Positions 21,491-33,465 of a stretch of 64,000 nt of DNA are shown piece after piece. Under the pieces are notes generated by a model, which did not search any database, was not told the DNA's origin, and was given only the letters and a program-made list of their open reading frames with translations. Numbering within the stretch: the first letter of the stretch is position 1; each line of letters begins with the position of its first letter. Made by a program: the position numbers and the translations under genes. Origin of the DNA: Perognathus longimembris pacificus (lineage: Eukaryota > Chordata > Mammalia > Rodentia > Heteromyidae); NCBI RefSeq assembly GCF_023159225.1, contig NC_063181.1, positions 11,801,606 to 11,865,605 of the forward strand, read 5' to 3'.

Positions 21491-22769
21491 CTGGATCTAC
21501 ATTAGGTTTCAACTTTTCCTCTGCTCAATCCCACTTCTTCTCCTTTGCTTTCCCCCAAACTGGCCTCTAAGGAACATTTTGAACCCCAGTCTTATTATAC
21601 CTGCTCCAGAAAACTCAACTTTTAATACTTCACAAGTACTTTCTAAGGAAAACCAAATTTTTAATGTAACTTGTTCAAAGTCACACTGATGGCAGGCAGA
21701 TGTTTAATTAGACCATATATCTCTTGGCTAGAAATCCAAAGTCATTTCTATTTTTCCACACAACATCATATCTACAGTTGTCCATGCAAACTGACGCACT
21801 CAAGTCTTGCAAGATTAGTGTCAGTCTAATATGTTTGGTCACAGTTGCTAGAAGAAAGCAGTAGACACCTATATGAAATGAATCTTGATGTCATGGGAAC
21901 CTAAGCCCATGTTTCTGCTTCACCTTTCCATCTCCATAAGCAAATTTAACATTCATATAGCCATTAAGATACAGGCAAAATACAAAATCATATCATCTTA
22001 TACATATGAGCAACACCCATAAATGCTGAGTTTCACACACGTGAGGTGCTTCCTAACGTTTCTACATCAGCCTCAACTTTCAGTGATCTCAAGAAAATAA
22101 CGTCACACTGTAAAACATCCATTGCTTCATAGAAACCTGTTTTCTCCTGACTTTTCTCTAAAATTCAGCTGGTAGCCCAGACTCAGTCCCCTCCCCTCTG
22201 GGGTTCTCAGTTATAAAATTTTGGAAGTTATGTTAAGCCTCTAATTGGAGACAAAAGTAGATACAATTAAAAGAAAATTTCTGTTGTCCTATTTTATAAT
22301 AAATGTAATTTCTATGTGATACATTTTTCAATCTGTTTTGGATTGACTATTGACTAAGATGACTAGAGGCAAGGAGGATAATTTCCAAATGGTAATAAAA
22401 AGAAAATCACCACTCATAACACTTTTAAGTCAATTTGGCTAAGTTACAAAAACCAAAAAAAAGCCTAAGTCTTTCTAAGTTGCTGAATCCAGTCCCAGTA
22501 ATGCTGCAGTTACAATTTTCCCCCATCAGTTACATACTTCATTAGCTCTATAAACTAGATTATGATTAGCAACTCAATATTCTGGATATGAATTTAATTG
22601 AAACCACAATTTCCCTGGGCATTCCTAACTCATTTATTAAGCAATCTTGCCATTTCAAAAGATGAACTATTACAAAGAAGAAGAAAAAAGATATGCACTC
22701 ATACAATATTCTGCTTCTCTGTTATTCACAAGTCCAAAATCTACTATTTGTCCTTGCTGGAGCACCACT
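21491..22769. other. Anonymous sequence
   Basis: No recognised feature in about 1.3 kb. Confidence 0.5.
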
Positions 22770-22834
22770 TTCTTTCCTTCCATCCTCCTTTCTTTCCTTC
22801 TTCTTCCTCTTCTTCTACTTCTTCTTTTCTTCTT
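22770..22834. repeat. CTT/CCTT-rich pyrimidine tract
   Basis: Imperfect TTTCCTTC and CTTCTT units adjoining the tail side of the next SINE; probably an expanded SINE tail on the minus strand. Confidence 0.75.
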
Positions 22835-23023
22835 TGTCAATCATGGGGCTTGAACTCTGGGCCTGGGTGCTGTGTCTGAGCTCTTCAGCTGAAGGCTAGC
22901 GCTCCACCACTTGAGCCACAGCGCCACTTCGGGTTTCCTGCTTGGGCTGGCTTTGACCTCAATCCTCAGATTTCAGCCTCCTGAGTAGCTACAATTACAG
23001 GTGCAAGCCACTGATACCCAGCT
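22835..23023 (-). mobile_element. B1-Geo dimeric SINE, minus strand
   Basis: One of the better preserved copies. The complement reads B1 head (gcctcctgagtagctacaat on the plus strand) then 'gaagtggcgctgtggctcaa' with box A-like ggctcaagtggtgg, and box B-like gagttcaagccc. Shares the Geo right arm almost base for base with IDL-Geo copies. Confidence 0.9.
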
Positions 23024-23029
23024 TGTTAT

Positions 23030-23165
23030 TCTTTTTTTGTACTTGTATATTGTTGACATTGAGATAAGGTCTGGCTTTACAGCTCATAGGTAGTTCTCAA
23101 ACTCAAGGTCCTCCTGCATCATGCTCCAGAGAGCTGGAGTTACAGGTGTTACCACAATGTCCAAC
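23030..23165 (-). mobile_element. B1-like monomer
   Basis: Plus strand 'ttgagataaggtctggcttt', 'tagttctcaaactcaaggtc' and 'gagctggagttacaggtgtt' is the complement of a single 7SL/B1 unit. Abuts the previous SINE. Confidence 0.65.
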
Positions 23166-23454
23166 TTCTCACTGGGCCTCTAATTTTCCCTAGTCTCTTC
23201 ATGCAAAATTTACCCACAGCACATCCTGTGTCTCCTGGGTTTTCTTTTTACACTTCTTATCTTTTATCAACTTCATTTTTGGTTTACAATGCTCAACGTA
23301 TAATGTCCAGAATAAGAATAATAGAAACTTATCAAAACAGAAATTCATAAATGTATAACTGTGAAAATTGCAAATACCAAGACTAACCAATGGTAATCAC
23401 TAGAGTCGTGGGGGGGGCGGGGCAAATGCAGACCAAATACACAATACAAACCTG
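23166..23454. other. Anonymous sequence
   Basis: Nothing recognised; a G-run occurs near 23,411. Confidence 0.45.
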
Positions 23455-23697
23455 TAGGGTAAGCAAGTTTAGAGATATGCTCAACAGGAGTAACAAAATT
23501 AATAAAACTTTATTAGACAACATGTGAGCAGCAGTAGACACTAGGCTGAAAGCAAAGTATACAAAGTGTGGGAGACATAACCTGGGAGAGAGCTAAGGAA
23601 GGGATAAAAATTCTCTAAAAGAAATGTACTCATTATCTGACTTACGTAATTGTAACCACTCTTCATAATTTGCATAAAAATTTAAATTAAAAATCAT
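23455..23697 (+). mobile_element. L1 3' end, 5'-truncated
   Basis: 'gacactaggctgaaagcaaa', 'agaaatgtactcattatctg' and 'acttacgtaattgtaaccac' match the L1 3'UTR terminus at 48,890-49,045. Ends in an A/T-rich tail. Confidence 0.8.
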
Positions 23698-23810
23698 GTA
23701 CTAGAGATATTTTTGTTAAATAAATAGATTTTGTCTGCTCTTACCACCAGAAAGGTGACTATATGAGATTATACAGATATGACCATCTATTCACTATAGC
23801 TACCATTTTG

Positions 23811-23848
<38 letters not shown>

Positions 23849-23850
23849 GT
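23811..23850. repeat. (ATCT)n microsatellite
   Basis: Ten near-perfect tetranucleotide units. Confidence 0.95.
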
Positions 23851-26444
23851 TCTCTGTCTATGAACTTTGAGGTATATGCAATATACCTCAAAAATATAGG
23901 ATAGCATTTATTTTATAAAGAAAATAATAGACTCTGGGAAGTTCCCTGACTATTCTAAACCAAGACCATCCTAAACTTCTAATGGAATTTAATTTATATG
24001 AATACTTATTTATCTTCCCCAAATAGATAGATATGATCATGCTTTCATTTATTTTGTGTTCCCCAAAGGCCTCAGATTATGCTGAGCACAAATGAACAAT
24101 CAATGTTGATTAATTTGGCTTTCAACAATCTTGCAAACTTCACATGATTGTGACTAACCTTTCAATGGTACAGAGGCATCTCAATACTTCTCAGCAATTA
24201 AAAATGATTCAATTTCCCACGGTTCATCTTCCCTGACAAGGATTTGCATTATTTATAAAAATGCCCCTTATATATATCACTGAAACATTTTGTTAATATG
24301 TTAATCATGAAATCCACTAGGAAACTGCTATAAGTTTCTTTATATAGTCTATAAAGAAAATCCAGGTCTATATTTAAATTCAGAGTACTTATTTACAGAA
24401 TTTATTAACTGGATAGTCTTCGTCTTTTATACAAGCTGCTAGGAAATGAATAAAAATTGCCCATCCATCAAATAATGAATAATTCTTTGAATTTTTGACT
24501 CAATGAGTATACAAAAATGTTATAAAGAAAGACATGTTACAATTTTTCAGTTATGAAATTTTTAATATAAATTTACTGGGAAAATGTTTTATTACACCTT
24601 ACATAAAACTAAATCACTAATATCATGATCTAAAAACATCCCAGAGTTTAATATTTTCATGTTACTATTTTCTAGGCATTTAGAATAGGAAAAAGATATG
24701 CAATGACACTCTATACTTAATTTGTGAAACCTGTGCATATATCAACACCCATAATAAACAACATTTTGAAAATATGATTTACTTAAGTATGTCCAAAAAG
24801 GAAAATGATCTTGCATTATCCAAGTAGGCTCAACATAATCACATACGAATCATTATACGAAGCAAGTACAGAGAACAAGATCAGAGAGACAATGGAAACA
24901 TGACAGCCCAAGAAAGCAAGGTCTAAAATTTAGAAACAAAGAAAGTGAGAGTAAGTCAAAAAGGCAAGACAGCAAGTGGAACAAAATGATACTGCCTTTC
25001 ATAGCTTTCTTTCAATGGCCTTGAAGGTCATGTGAATAGATCTGTAGAACTTAAGGATCTAGGGACAGCTTAAATTAGCCCAACGAATCAATTAAGAAAT
25101 ATGAATAATGTTCCTCTCTGTACTTTCAAAAATCCTGGTTCTTTCAGTGAGTGTAAGGTAAGTTAGAATAGTATTTTTTATTAGCAGACAGGCAAGTCCT
25201 CAGGTTACCATTTCAAACATGCGACATATTCTGCATTACACATGTCACTTGCGTAAAATTATTTGCTATCTGTGCATCTTCTCTCTTTGTCTCATGACAC
25301 AATTTACTATTACAAAAGACAGAACATTTCTTAAATCTCACAAGTGATTATCATCGCGACAAAGATGCTATTGATCCCTTTGTTCTTTAAAACTCCATAC
25401 AAATTGCTTCATTTTCCCTGAATAAGCATGAAAGCATACGAAACTTAGACTTGAGTTTGATCTTCCAAATACAAAAATCATTCTATCTCTGAACCAAAGT
25501 TGTTTAATATTATAGATTTCACTTACAGAGAGATTGTTTTATATTATTTCTTATTCTAGTTCATGCACACGGTCCAAAACAATAATCCAAGGACACGTGA
25601 CATTGCTCTTATCCTTCTGCGGCTCTTATGTTTAATAGGAATTCCTGAACAAAGAACAATTAAAATGCCTAGAAATTAAACACATAATAAAATATGAGAC
25701 TGAGTCATTAAGAGAAAAAAATGTAGGTTATGTTTCCCAACAGGCTCATTACATAATGAATAGAGAATCTGCATAAGGTGCATATTTGTACTAATGAAAC
25801 ATTCACCATTTCATCGATGTAGTATTTAGGATCTAAACTATTGGATATAATTTGCATATTATTTCAATAGCTGTGAGGCCATGATCTGCTTTTTGGAAAG
25901 TACAAAAGGCAATGGTCTACTAAAGACACAATCTCCTATCTGCTACCTCCATTGTCATCTATGGCCACACACCATCCTGTGCAGTTGGCCTCAGAGGCTT
26001 ATGGGAAAATCACCAAAGAAAGGAGGCTCCTTTCTTCTCCTGAGTTTTCCTTTAGGGACTCAGAAGTACCATAAGAGCAGCACTGAGCTTACTTTTCATA
26101 ACTCAAGACCAGAAAACAGAAACACAAAATAGTGTGACCTAATCCATTTTCATTGGGCTTGAAAGGCTAGAAAAGATAAGCAAAGAAGGAGTGTGTATGA
26201 GGAGGGAGATGAACGACAACGTCAGATTCATTGAAAGTTTAAAACCGCTCTCCATCCTTCTGTCTTAGTGTCTATGTGCTCATCAACTCTGTACTTGTAT
26301 ACATGGAGACAGAATTCCACCGAACATTTTCAAATAACTGTCACACCTTCTGTGACACTGTCCCTTGTCTTCCTCTAAAAATAAAACTTTTTAGGATCTA
26401 GCATGTCTGAGTTTTGATGGAGTAAGTCATTGTGGTTAGGCTGG
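23851..26444. other. Long anonymous AT-rich stretch
   Basis: No gene, RNA gene or repeat is identified in about 2.6 kb. 24,078-24,115 weakly resembles the tail of a MIR. The 83-codon frame at 25,881-26,132 shows no domain. Confidence 0.5.
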
Positions 26445-26640
26445 TGCAGTACACAGATATTAAGATTTAACATCAGATCTGGATGAATTCCAATTTCTTG
26501 CAGCATAACCTTAACATGTTCTTAAGCTGCCAGTGTTTTCATGTGCAAGATGGTAGTTATTCATGTGGGTAAGGTGAAGTTTAAGCAGGAGGAAATACTT
26601 AAAGTACTAAAATAGTGTTTAGCACCTAGATAAACAATGA
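26445..26640 (+). mobile_element. MIR SINE, nearly full length
   Basis: The order 'attccaatttcttgcagcat', 'aaccttaacatgttcttaag', 'gttttcatgtgcaagatggt' and 'tagtgtttagcacctagata' follows MIR from its core (aatcctggctctgcc) through the 3' half (gtaaaatggg…gcctggcacatag). Confidence 0.7.
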
Positions 26641-28564
26641 CTTCTACTTCTTATTGCTTCTGGCTCTGTCTTTCATGCTCTGTTTTTCTTCTCAAGTGAA
26701 TAAGAATGACCATCTCTATAATGTCAGTATTTCTGTTTATACACAAAGAACTCACCTTCCTCTTATTAAATCTACAGTCAATCATCAATCATGTTGAAGC
26801 ACATCCCCACCCTGAAAGTCTTTTATAAGATGTCAGCAAGCTCTGGCCTATAAGCCAAACACTATTTGTGTAGTGCAAAAGCTAAGAATGGCTTTTACAT
26901 TTCCAACAGCTTAAAAATATTTTAAACATTAGCAAAATCATTAAATTAAGTTTGGGTATTCACAAAATTTAACTGGAATGCACTCATGCTTACTTGTGTA
27001 TATTTATATTTTACTATATATAGCTAGTTTTGTGTGACTATGGCAGAGTTAGGTAAGCAATTTAGAGTCTGTCTGACCTAGAATGAACAATTTATCAAAT
27101 GCTTTACAGAAAAATCAGCCTTGTCTTTAATTCATATCAATAAAGAATTGATCTGTATTATTCATGAGTAAGATAGTATTTTAGATGTTTGTGTTACTTT
27201 CCTGATTGTAAAAAAAAATCACTATAACTCTAATAATAGTTTATACAGAGTAGATGCTTTAAGTTTATAGAGAAATAAAGATATAAAAGGACAAAGGTCT
27301 TTTAAAGGGTCAATAATTTATTTTCTAAAATATAACTTAAATTAGCAAGGAGAGTGCATTTCTTTTAGAAATGTAAGATATTAAGATCATGTAAGATACT
27401 AAGATAAGACATACTTCTTAAAATTCTAAAAAAATTCAGGTTCTATTAAAGAAAATGTGTGTTCCAGTTTAACATAAACCTAAATGTTAGGTTAAAGGAT
27501 GCAGGATCTAAAGTTCCATATCGAAAATTTTCTTAGAAGATTGATAGAGCAAATTTCATTCAGTCATTAAAAATACATAATCAGACAGAGTGAAACTTAA
27601 TGAGGTGACATTTAAAGATGCTTAAAAACAGTTTTCCCATTTGTCCCTTGCATGTGCTTAGGTAAAAATTTAATGCATATTTTAAAAGATCGATTATGCA
27701 TAATGTTCTTTCCTTCTCAGAATTTCAGCATGGACATGTTTGCTTCGCAGGTTTTCATCTTCTAAAAACCAACTGTAGCCATGACTTTATTAATGACTAC
27801 CAAATACATCACAAAACCTTAACACTATAATGAACTAGATTACTCAACTACTCCCTTGATTGCCTGAATGTATATGTCAATCACCAAGGGGTTGTTACCA
27901 ATGCAGATATAGATTCGGTCCCCTCAGTAATGCTGAGCCTCACCAAGTAGCAAGATATACTAGTACTGGCTTCTCACAAAAAGACAAAGAGCAGTATGGC
28001 CATGCTTCAAAATTAATAATTTTGCCTCTGGCACCTTGTATAAATTCGGCATAAAACTGCTTTGTTTGATGCCTGACTGGGAGATCTCAATAAAATCTTA
28101 AACTGTTTAGAATTGTAAATGTCAGTGTTCTATAAAAGAAACACCCTTTGTTTCTGCTTTCAGAAAGCCAATTGTAGATTTTAACAACGCTACATTCTTC
28201 TGTAGTCCTTCCTTCTGTCTACGGAACAAAGAAAATATTTCCCATTTGGAAAACATAAGTGAACTCGAACAACATTTGCATTTGCTACACCAAAACTTAC
28301 ATTTAGGTTGTGATCATTTAAAAAATGTGTATTAGTGAGAAATGAATTTTAAAATGTGTATGAATGATAGCTTCAGTCCTGAAGACCTTTGTAATCATCA
28401 TTAAATCTTAATTTAAAAATAGCAGATACATTCCCTTGTCCCAATCACTGAATCATCTACAGAAGTCTCACTTTTCTCCCTGAAGACTCCACCCCATCTT
28501 TCCAGGGGGCGGCGCTGTCCCTTATATCCTCCTCACATCTTTGTTAAAATACTTGCTTTACTTA
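26641..28564. other. Long anonymous AT-rich stretch
   Basis: No gene recognised in about 1.9 kb. A 64-codon frame at 27,860-28,054 has no recognisable domain. A small GC-rich islet, ccagggggcggcgctg, lies at about 28,503-28,518. Confidence 0.5.
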
Positions 28565-28672
28565 CAATAGAATCTCTCTAGAAAGAGAGCATTTTAATCA
28601 TGTCTGTATTCCAGTGCCAAGAAGAGAGCTTACTCAGTGCCCAGTGAATGTATAAGCTAATGAAACAACTTT
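28565..28672 (+). mobile_element. L2/MIR-class 3' end remnant
   Basis: 'tagaatctctctagaaagag', 'tgtctgtattccagtgccaa' and 'agtgcccagtgaatgtataa' resemble the conserved 3' end of L2 (…gaatgtaagct…ccccagtgcctag…gtgctcaataaa). Confidence 0.5.
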
Positions 28673-28828
28673 CATATTCATATAAAATACAGCAGGAACT
28701 ATAAATACTTACCTATTTTGCATATAAACACCAGGGATCTCAAAAGTCTTCTGAAAAACTGACAGAGAGGAGACAAAGAAATATGCTAAGAAAATAAAAT
28801 GTGGGATTCTAACATAAAATATGGGCAT

Positions 28829-28872
28829 GGAAAAAATGGGGGGAAATGGTGGAAAAAATGGGGGGAAATGGT
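28829..28872. repeat. Perfect tandem duplication of 22 bp
   Basis: The 22-bp unit starting ggaaaaaatggggggaaa is present twice without mismatch at 28,829-28,850 and 28,851-28,872. Confidence 0.97.
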
Positions 28873-28874
28873 GG

Positions 28875-29199
28875 ACTAACCATACAAAGGACAGTGGCTA
28901 ATAAAATTATTATTATCCAACCACTTTACTTTGTTTTGATAAAATTAATATTTAAGAATTATAGTTATGTAAGATGTTAACACTAGAAGGATCTGAATTG
29001 TGGGTGTATCATCAGAACACTTTGTACTATCTTCAGAATATTTCTGCAAATCTAAATTCAAAAAAAAAAAAAAAACTTAGAAGAAAGCCTGCTAAAATGG
29101 TAGCCAAATTTCCTACACTCCTTTAGTCATGAAACAGAGAAAAAAATTCTCTCACATATAATAAAAATTTGAAAATGTGTTGAATGAACTCGGCTGACA
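28875..29199. other. Anonymous AT-rich sequence
   Basis: Only an A-run at about 29,060-29,075 stands out. Confidence 0.5.
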
Positions 29200-29487
29200 T
29201 GAATAACGCAGCACATGACAGCTTATTTTGGAAATTTGATCACTGAAGTCACTGCTGAACTGACCAATAAAAGAAACCATCACTGTGGAAGAAGAAAGGG
29301 TGGACAAACACAGTCATGGTATTCAATATATACTCTATGGAAAATGAACTATTCAACTGTGGGCAGGGACAAGAAGGGGAAACTGAAGAAAAGTGAAGAA
29401 AGAGTAACATTGTTCAAAAAGAGCTGCGCTCGTTGTCTGGCTTATGAAATGTACAACACAATACAATTATATCAAAAATAGCAGTAA
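29200..29487 (+). mobile_element. Decayed L1 3' end
   Basis: 'aaagagtaacattgttcaaa' and 'ggcttatgaaatgtacaaca' parallel the L1 3' terminus at 48,965-49,030 ('tgacattgttcaaaaagaaa', 'gacttatgtaactataaccc'). The 88-codon frame over it is incidental. Confidence 0.5.
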
Positions 29488-30407
29488 AATTATACTTGAA
29501 AAGGGAAACCAACAGATTTCCAGAATGTCACAATTTAACTAAAAGTAAACATAATGATTTTTTAATCGACTGCTAAATTAGTAATAAGAATTTCAAGTAG
29601 GTAATTGTTCCTTTAAGCAAAAAAAGATCTTACCACAGAGAATATTTTTGTAGGCAACAGGACTGATAAGTGGTTTGGGGAAAATAAGTAGATAGGAGTA
29701 GTGATGTGAAATAATGGTTCGTACAAAGTTGCGTCTTCATGAAAGGAAAGTTGAGTCTACACATACTATGATGAAAAAGTTAGCCAAAAGTTTCCAAGAG
29801 TTTCTCTAATGCAGACCACTTCCACTACATATTCTCACTTAACTCTGATTTATTCCCACTACACTTGTATTATTGGAAACTCAGAGAGCTATATTATTTT
29901 TTCCAACAAATAGAGAAAGTGTGTGGTTTTAATACATTAAAAACTATTTTAACTGTAAAGTACGTTATAAAGATACACAGTGTAATCTGTGACCATCTTA
30001 CTACATTTTATTTGAATTTATTAACACAAGTTACAGCTATAGCCGACAAGTTTTTCCTGAAAAAAATATGATAGCTGCTTAATTAAGTCAACACTAAATT
30101 CTATCTCACATTAGATTCTACCATCAGCAAGGTTATATGACACATTTCTTTTCAAAATTCCATGTAATTATATATAAACCATAATGAGAAACTAATATAA
30201 AGAATAGATTAGGGATAATAATGATTAATTTCATGCAGCAGACACCAAAAAAGTATAAAATGTAGTAACAGTAGGATGTTGCCCAGAAAATTATACACCT
30301 GGAATCTAATTTGCTGTGACTGCAGAATGCTCTGCTTTGCTGTCAAGAGCTTGGCCTTTTTAATTTGTTTCCTATTTATGAAGGATAGTCTTTCATGTGT
30401 TTGAACA
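29488..30407. other. Anonymous AT-rich sequence
   Basis: No recognised feature. Confidence 0.5.
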
Positions 30408-30575
30408 GAAAGAAATAAAAAAGAAAGGAAAGGAGAATAGAAGGGAAAAAGAAAGGAAATGAGGAACGGAGCGAGAGAGGAAGGGAGAGATAGAGAGCAG
30501 GAGCAAGGAAGGGAAGGAGAATGAAGGAGGGATACCGGGAGGGAAGGAGGAAGGAAGGGAGGAAGGGGGGAGAGA
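30408..30575. repeat. Purine-rich (GGAA/GAAA) tract
   Basis: About 165 bp almost entirely purine on the plus strand, irregular GGAA, GAAA and GAGA units. The proline/serine-rich minus-strand frames of 80 and 139 codons are by-products. Confidence 0.9.
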
Positions 30576-31828
30576 GGTTGATGAAGCATATGTACTAGAT
30601 ACAATGATGGGCAGTTCTGCATGAACATTCAGCATTTGTTATTTGTTCTGCAACTTGCTCTTTTCTGTTTCTTTCTCTTAAGGAAGCGGCTCAACTTGTC
30701 CATCATTGAATCTCCTAGACCAACACAAGTAAATCCATTGTGACTACTGCCTGTTATACACAATCCTGGTCCACACATAGATCCACACTAGTTTCACAGT
30801 ACATAGAAAATCTGTCCCATTCTCCATAGATCCACAGCTATCACCCATGTATAGATCTCTACCGTCACTTTTCCCAGCCCCCCTGCTTAATTCATGCTTC
30901 CCTAGAGTGCATCCTCTGTACTGCATTCAGAGAGCCTTTTGAGAATTTGAATAATACCCAGCCATCCTAAAAACAAAGAAACCCAAAATACACCAGGCTT
31001 TAAGTCCATATGTAGCCCCAGACACACCGCAATTCCATCTTCTCACCCACTCACTGACTCATTCTTGTTAGAACCTTCAAGAAGGATCCCCTATTAGCAT
31101 GCATTCATTTTTCCTAAACATCCTTTACTATTTTTTGGAAGTATTCATGACTGAGAATTTTACTTTGTTCTTTCTGGTTAAAAAAAAAAACTTTCATGAG
31201 TTTCATATAAAGACACAGCGTCTGCTTCATCCTACGAGATCAAAACTAAGCAATAAGACTTGTATATTCAAGATATATTTTTAAGAAATTACATTTATTT
31301 CCACTCAATAGGTTTTCCATAAAGCATTGCATCTCTCTATAGAAGCTTGCACTTCAAAAACATCTGGCTCAGAATAAAACTACTATGCTTCTAAAGAGTG
31401 GTGATTTAAATGGGATACAAGTTCAAAGAAAAAGAAATGCTCCACATGCATGAATTTATAAACTACCACACAGTTTGCAAACTTTACATATACAAATGCA
31501 CTGGTTACATATGAACACTGTGAGACTGGGCTGTAGCCTGGGGCATTTGTGTACTCTGCCTGCAGAGATGAAGTGAGAGCAAGAGTACTTCATCAACCTA
31601 AGAGACTATTTCTGAGAGATTGCTGGTGGCTTTATAACCCAAAGGAAAATTTCTTTGATTTTTCATTTTCAATAGCAGAGACTGGTACCCCACTGAAAAC
31701 AAAAGATCACAGGATTAGAAAACTGATGATTTTCATTTACAGTGTATTTTACTGTTCTCCTTGGTGAATTACAATTTATGGGAGGAACCGTTGTGAGTCA
31801 TGGTAAAGCTACATACAGGAATGTTCTA
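30576..31828. other. Anonymous sequence
   Basis: No recognised gene or repeat in about 1.25 kb; open frames of 60-72 codons lack domains. Confidence 0.5.
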
Positions 31829-31912
31829 AGGAATGAAGACATGGCTCACGTGGTAAGTACTTGCCAAGCAAGCCTGAGGCCCTGAGTTCAAATTGCAGTA
31901 TGACCAAAAGAA
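31829..31912 (+). mobile_element. ID-type SINE monomer
   Basis: 'gaagacatggctcacgtggt' (box A-like), 'acttgccaagcaagcctgag' and 'gccctgagttcaaattgc' (box B-like) form a tRNA-derived ID-like monomer. Confidence 0.8.

Positions 31913-31915
<3 letters not shown>

Positions 31916-31959
<44 letters not shown>
31916..31959. repeat. (TG)n microsatellite
   Basis: About 22 perfect TG units directly after the ID-type monomer, suggesting it grew from the SINE tail. Confidence 0.97.
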
Positions 31960-31960
<1 letters not shown>

Positions 31961-33235
31961 CTATAGTTCCAGACATTATCTAGGCCAAACCTAATATGTT
32001 CTAGAGATCATTAATAACTCACAGTTAATCATGGCCCTATAACAAACCATGATCTCTAGAACCCATACATGATTCTCAAGACTGGACCTGTGATTGTGTT
32101 GGCCAATTGACTGTGGTAGAATTGATGTAGTGCCAGTTCCTGGCTGTTCAGGAGACTGGAAGCTTCCATATCCTCTCTCTTAAAAGTCAGATGCATGACA
32201 CAAAAGGTACTACCCAGAAACAACTATGTGGGGACTGAAGGCACCTGGAAAGGCTTCCAGGGAAGAGACACATGGCAGGAAGAGGCCAAGACAGGAAAGT
32301 AAGGAACCACCTCTGAACCTGTAGCCTGGTAAAGCCTGAGGATTCCAACTCCAGCAATACAATCAGACATCAATATACAAGAACTTCCCAATTATGCCTA
32401 GTTAACTTAAAATGGTGAGGAAATAATCAATTTTCATTTTAAGCCATCAGTCTTCAGTCAGTGTTGTTACTCAGCCGTCAATAGACAAAATGCTTATCTA
32501 GGAAAATAGAGCTTAAAAACAGAGCGTAACCCACCTGGCCCAAATACTACTGCCTGGCTCTTTCCACAACCACCTGCAGCTGTCGTATCACTACTTCTTG
32601 ATCACTTGTTTGTTTTTTGTTTTTTGTTTTTTTATAAATAACCACTTATTAGCAAATACTGACCTGTATTATTAGGTCACTTATTATTTCTTTATCACTA
32701 ATGAGAAAGCAGAGAATATCTTCAGCTTAGGTTCAGGACTAACAGAAACATACAACTTCATACTTATTTAGTAATCACAGTTATATTTTAAAACTGAGTT
32801 TCATTGATGTTACTTACACAGTGAACATAAATCTTTGCCTAGGTATTATCTGTTAAGTTACCATGCTTGGGCCACTTGAACGGAATGCTACAACCAGGTT
32901 TTCTGGGCTCTATCTGAGTTTCTGATTCAAAGGGCCTAAACCATCACTAATAAACTTGCACTTTTCAGAAGTTCCAAAGTGATGTTTTATGTCAAGAGTA
33001 AAGAAACACACATGAAAAATTCTAGGTTAAGATAATGTATAAAAGGAAAAAACAAAACCTCCTGATGTAAATCAAGTGTTTTTTAATTCCAGTTTTCTGT
33101 AACCCATTCCATAAGAAGAATCTTCAGGTTTATTTCTTCATTTGTTTGACTCCATCTTCCTAGAGCCATTCTATGCAATGACTGTTACATTTGTGGTTTC
33201 CTCCAAACACAAAGAACATGATAAAAAAAATTTGT
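31960..33235. other. Mostly anonymous; possible ancient repeat at 32,090-32,420
   Basis: The part containing 'ggccaattgactgtggtaga', 'gagactggaagcttccatat' and 'agaagaggccaagacaggaa' has the texture of an ancient mammalian LTR remnant, but I cannot name the family. The remainder shows only a GTTTTTT run near 32,610. Confidence 0.35.
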
Positions 33236-33429
33236 GGGGGCTGGGATATAGCCTAGCGGCAAGAGTGCCTGCCTCGGATACACGAGGCCCTAGGTTCGAT
33301 TCCCCAGCACCACATATACAGAAAATGGCCAGAAGCGGCGCTGTGGCTCAAGTGGCAGAGTGCTAGCCTTGAGCGGGAAAGAAGCCAGGGACAGTGCTCA
33401 GGCCCTGAGTCCAAGGCCCAGGACTGGCC

Positions 33430-33458
<29 letters not shown>
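33236..33458 (+). mobile_element. IDL-Geo SINE, second subfamily
   Basis: Full two-part element: 'gggctgggatatagcctagc', 'gcctgcctcggatacacgag', 'taggttcgattccccagcac', then the Geo arm 'gaagcggcgctgtggctcaa' and a pure A-tail. Flanked by aaaaaaaatttgtgg (ending 33,237 on the left and 33,465 on the right). The long uninterrupted A-tail and intact CpGs suggest a recent insertion. Confidence 0.95.
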
Positions 33459-33462
<4 letters not shown>

Positions 33463-33465
33463 TGG

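Noticed and set aside
23811..23850. Possible CRISPR-like regular repeats
   Set aside because: Simple tetranucleotide microsatellite without spacers; the genome is mammalian.
27860..28054. 64-codon frame with several cysteines near its start
   Set aside because: Considered as a small zinc-binding protein or processed pseudogene, but spacing fits no motif and flanks carry no A-tail or duplication.
30209..30628. 139-codon minus-strand frame rich in P, S and L
   Set aside because: Translation of the complement of a purine tract; repetitive residues only.
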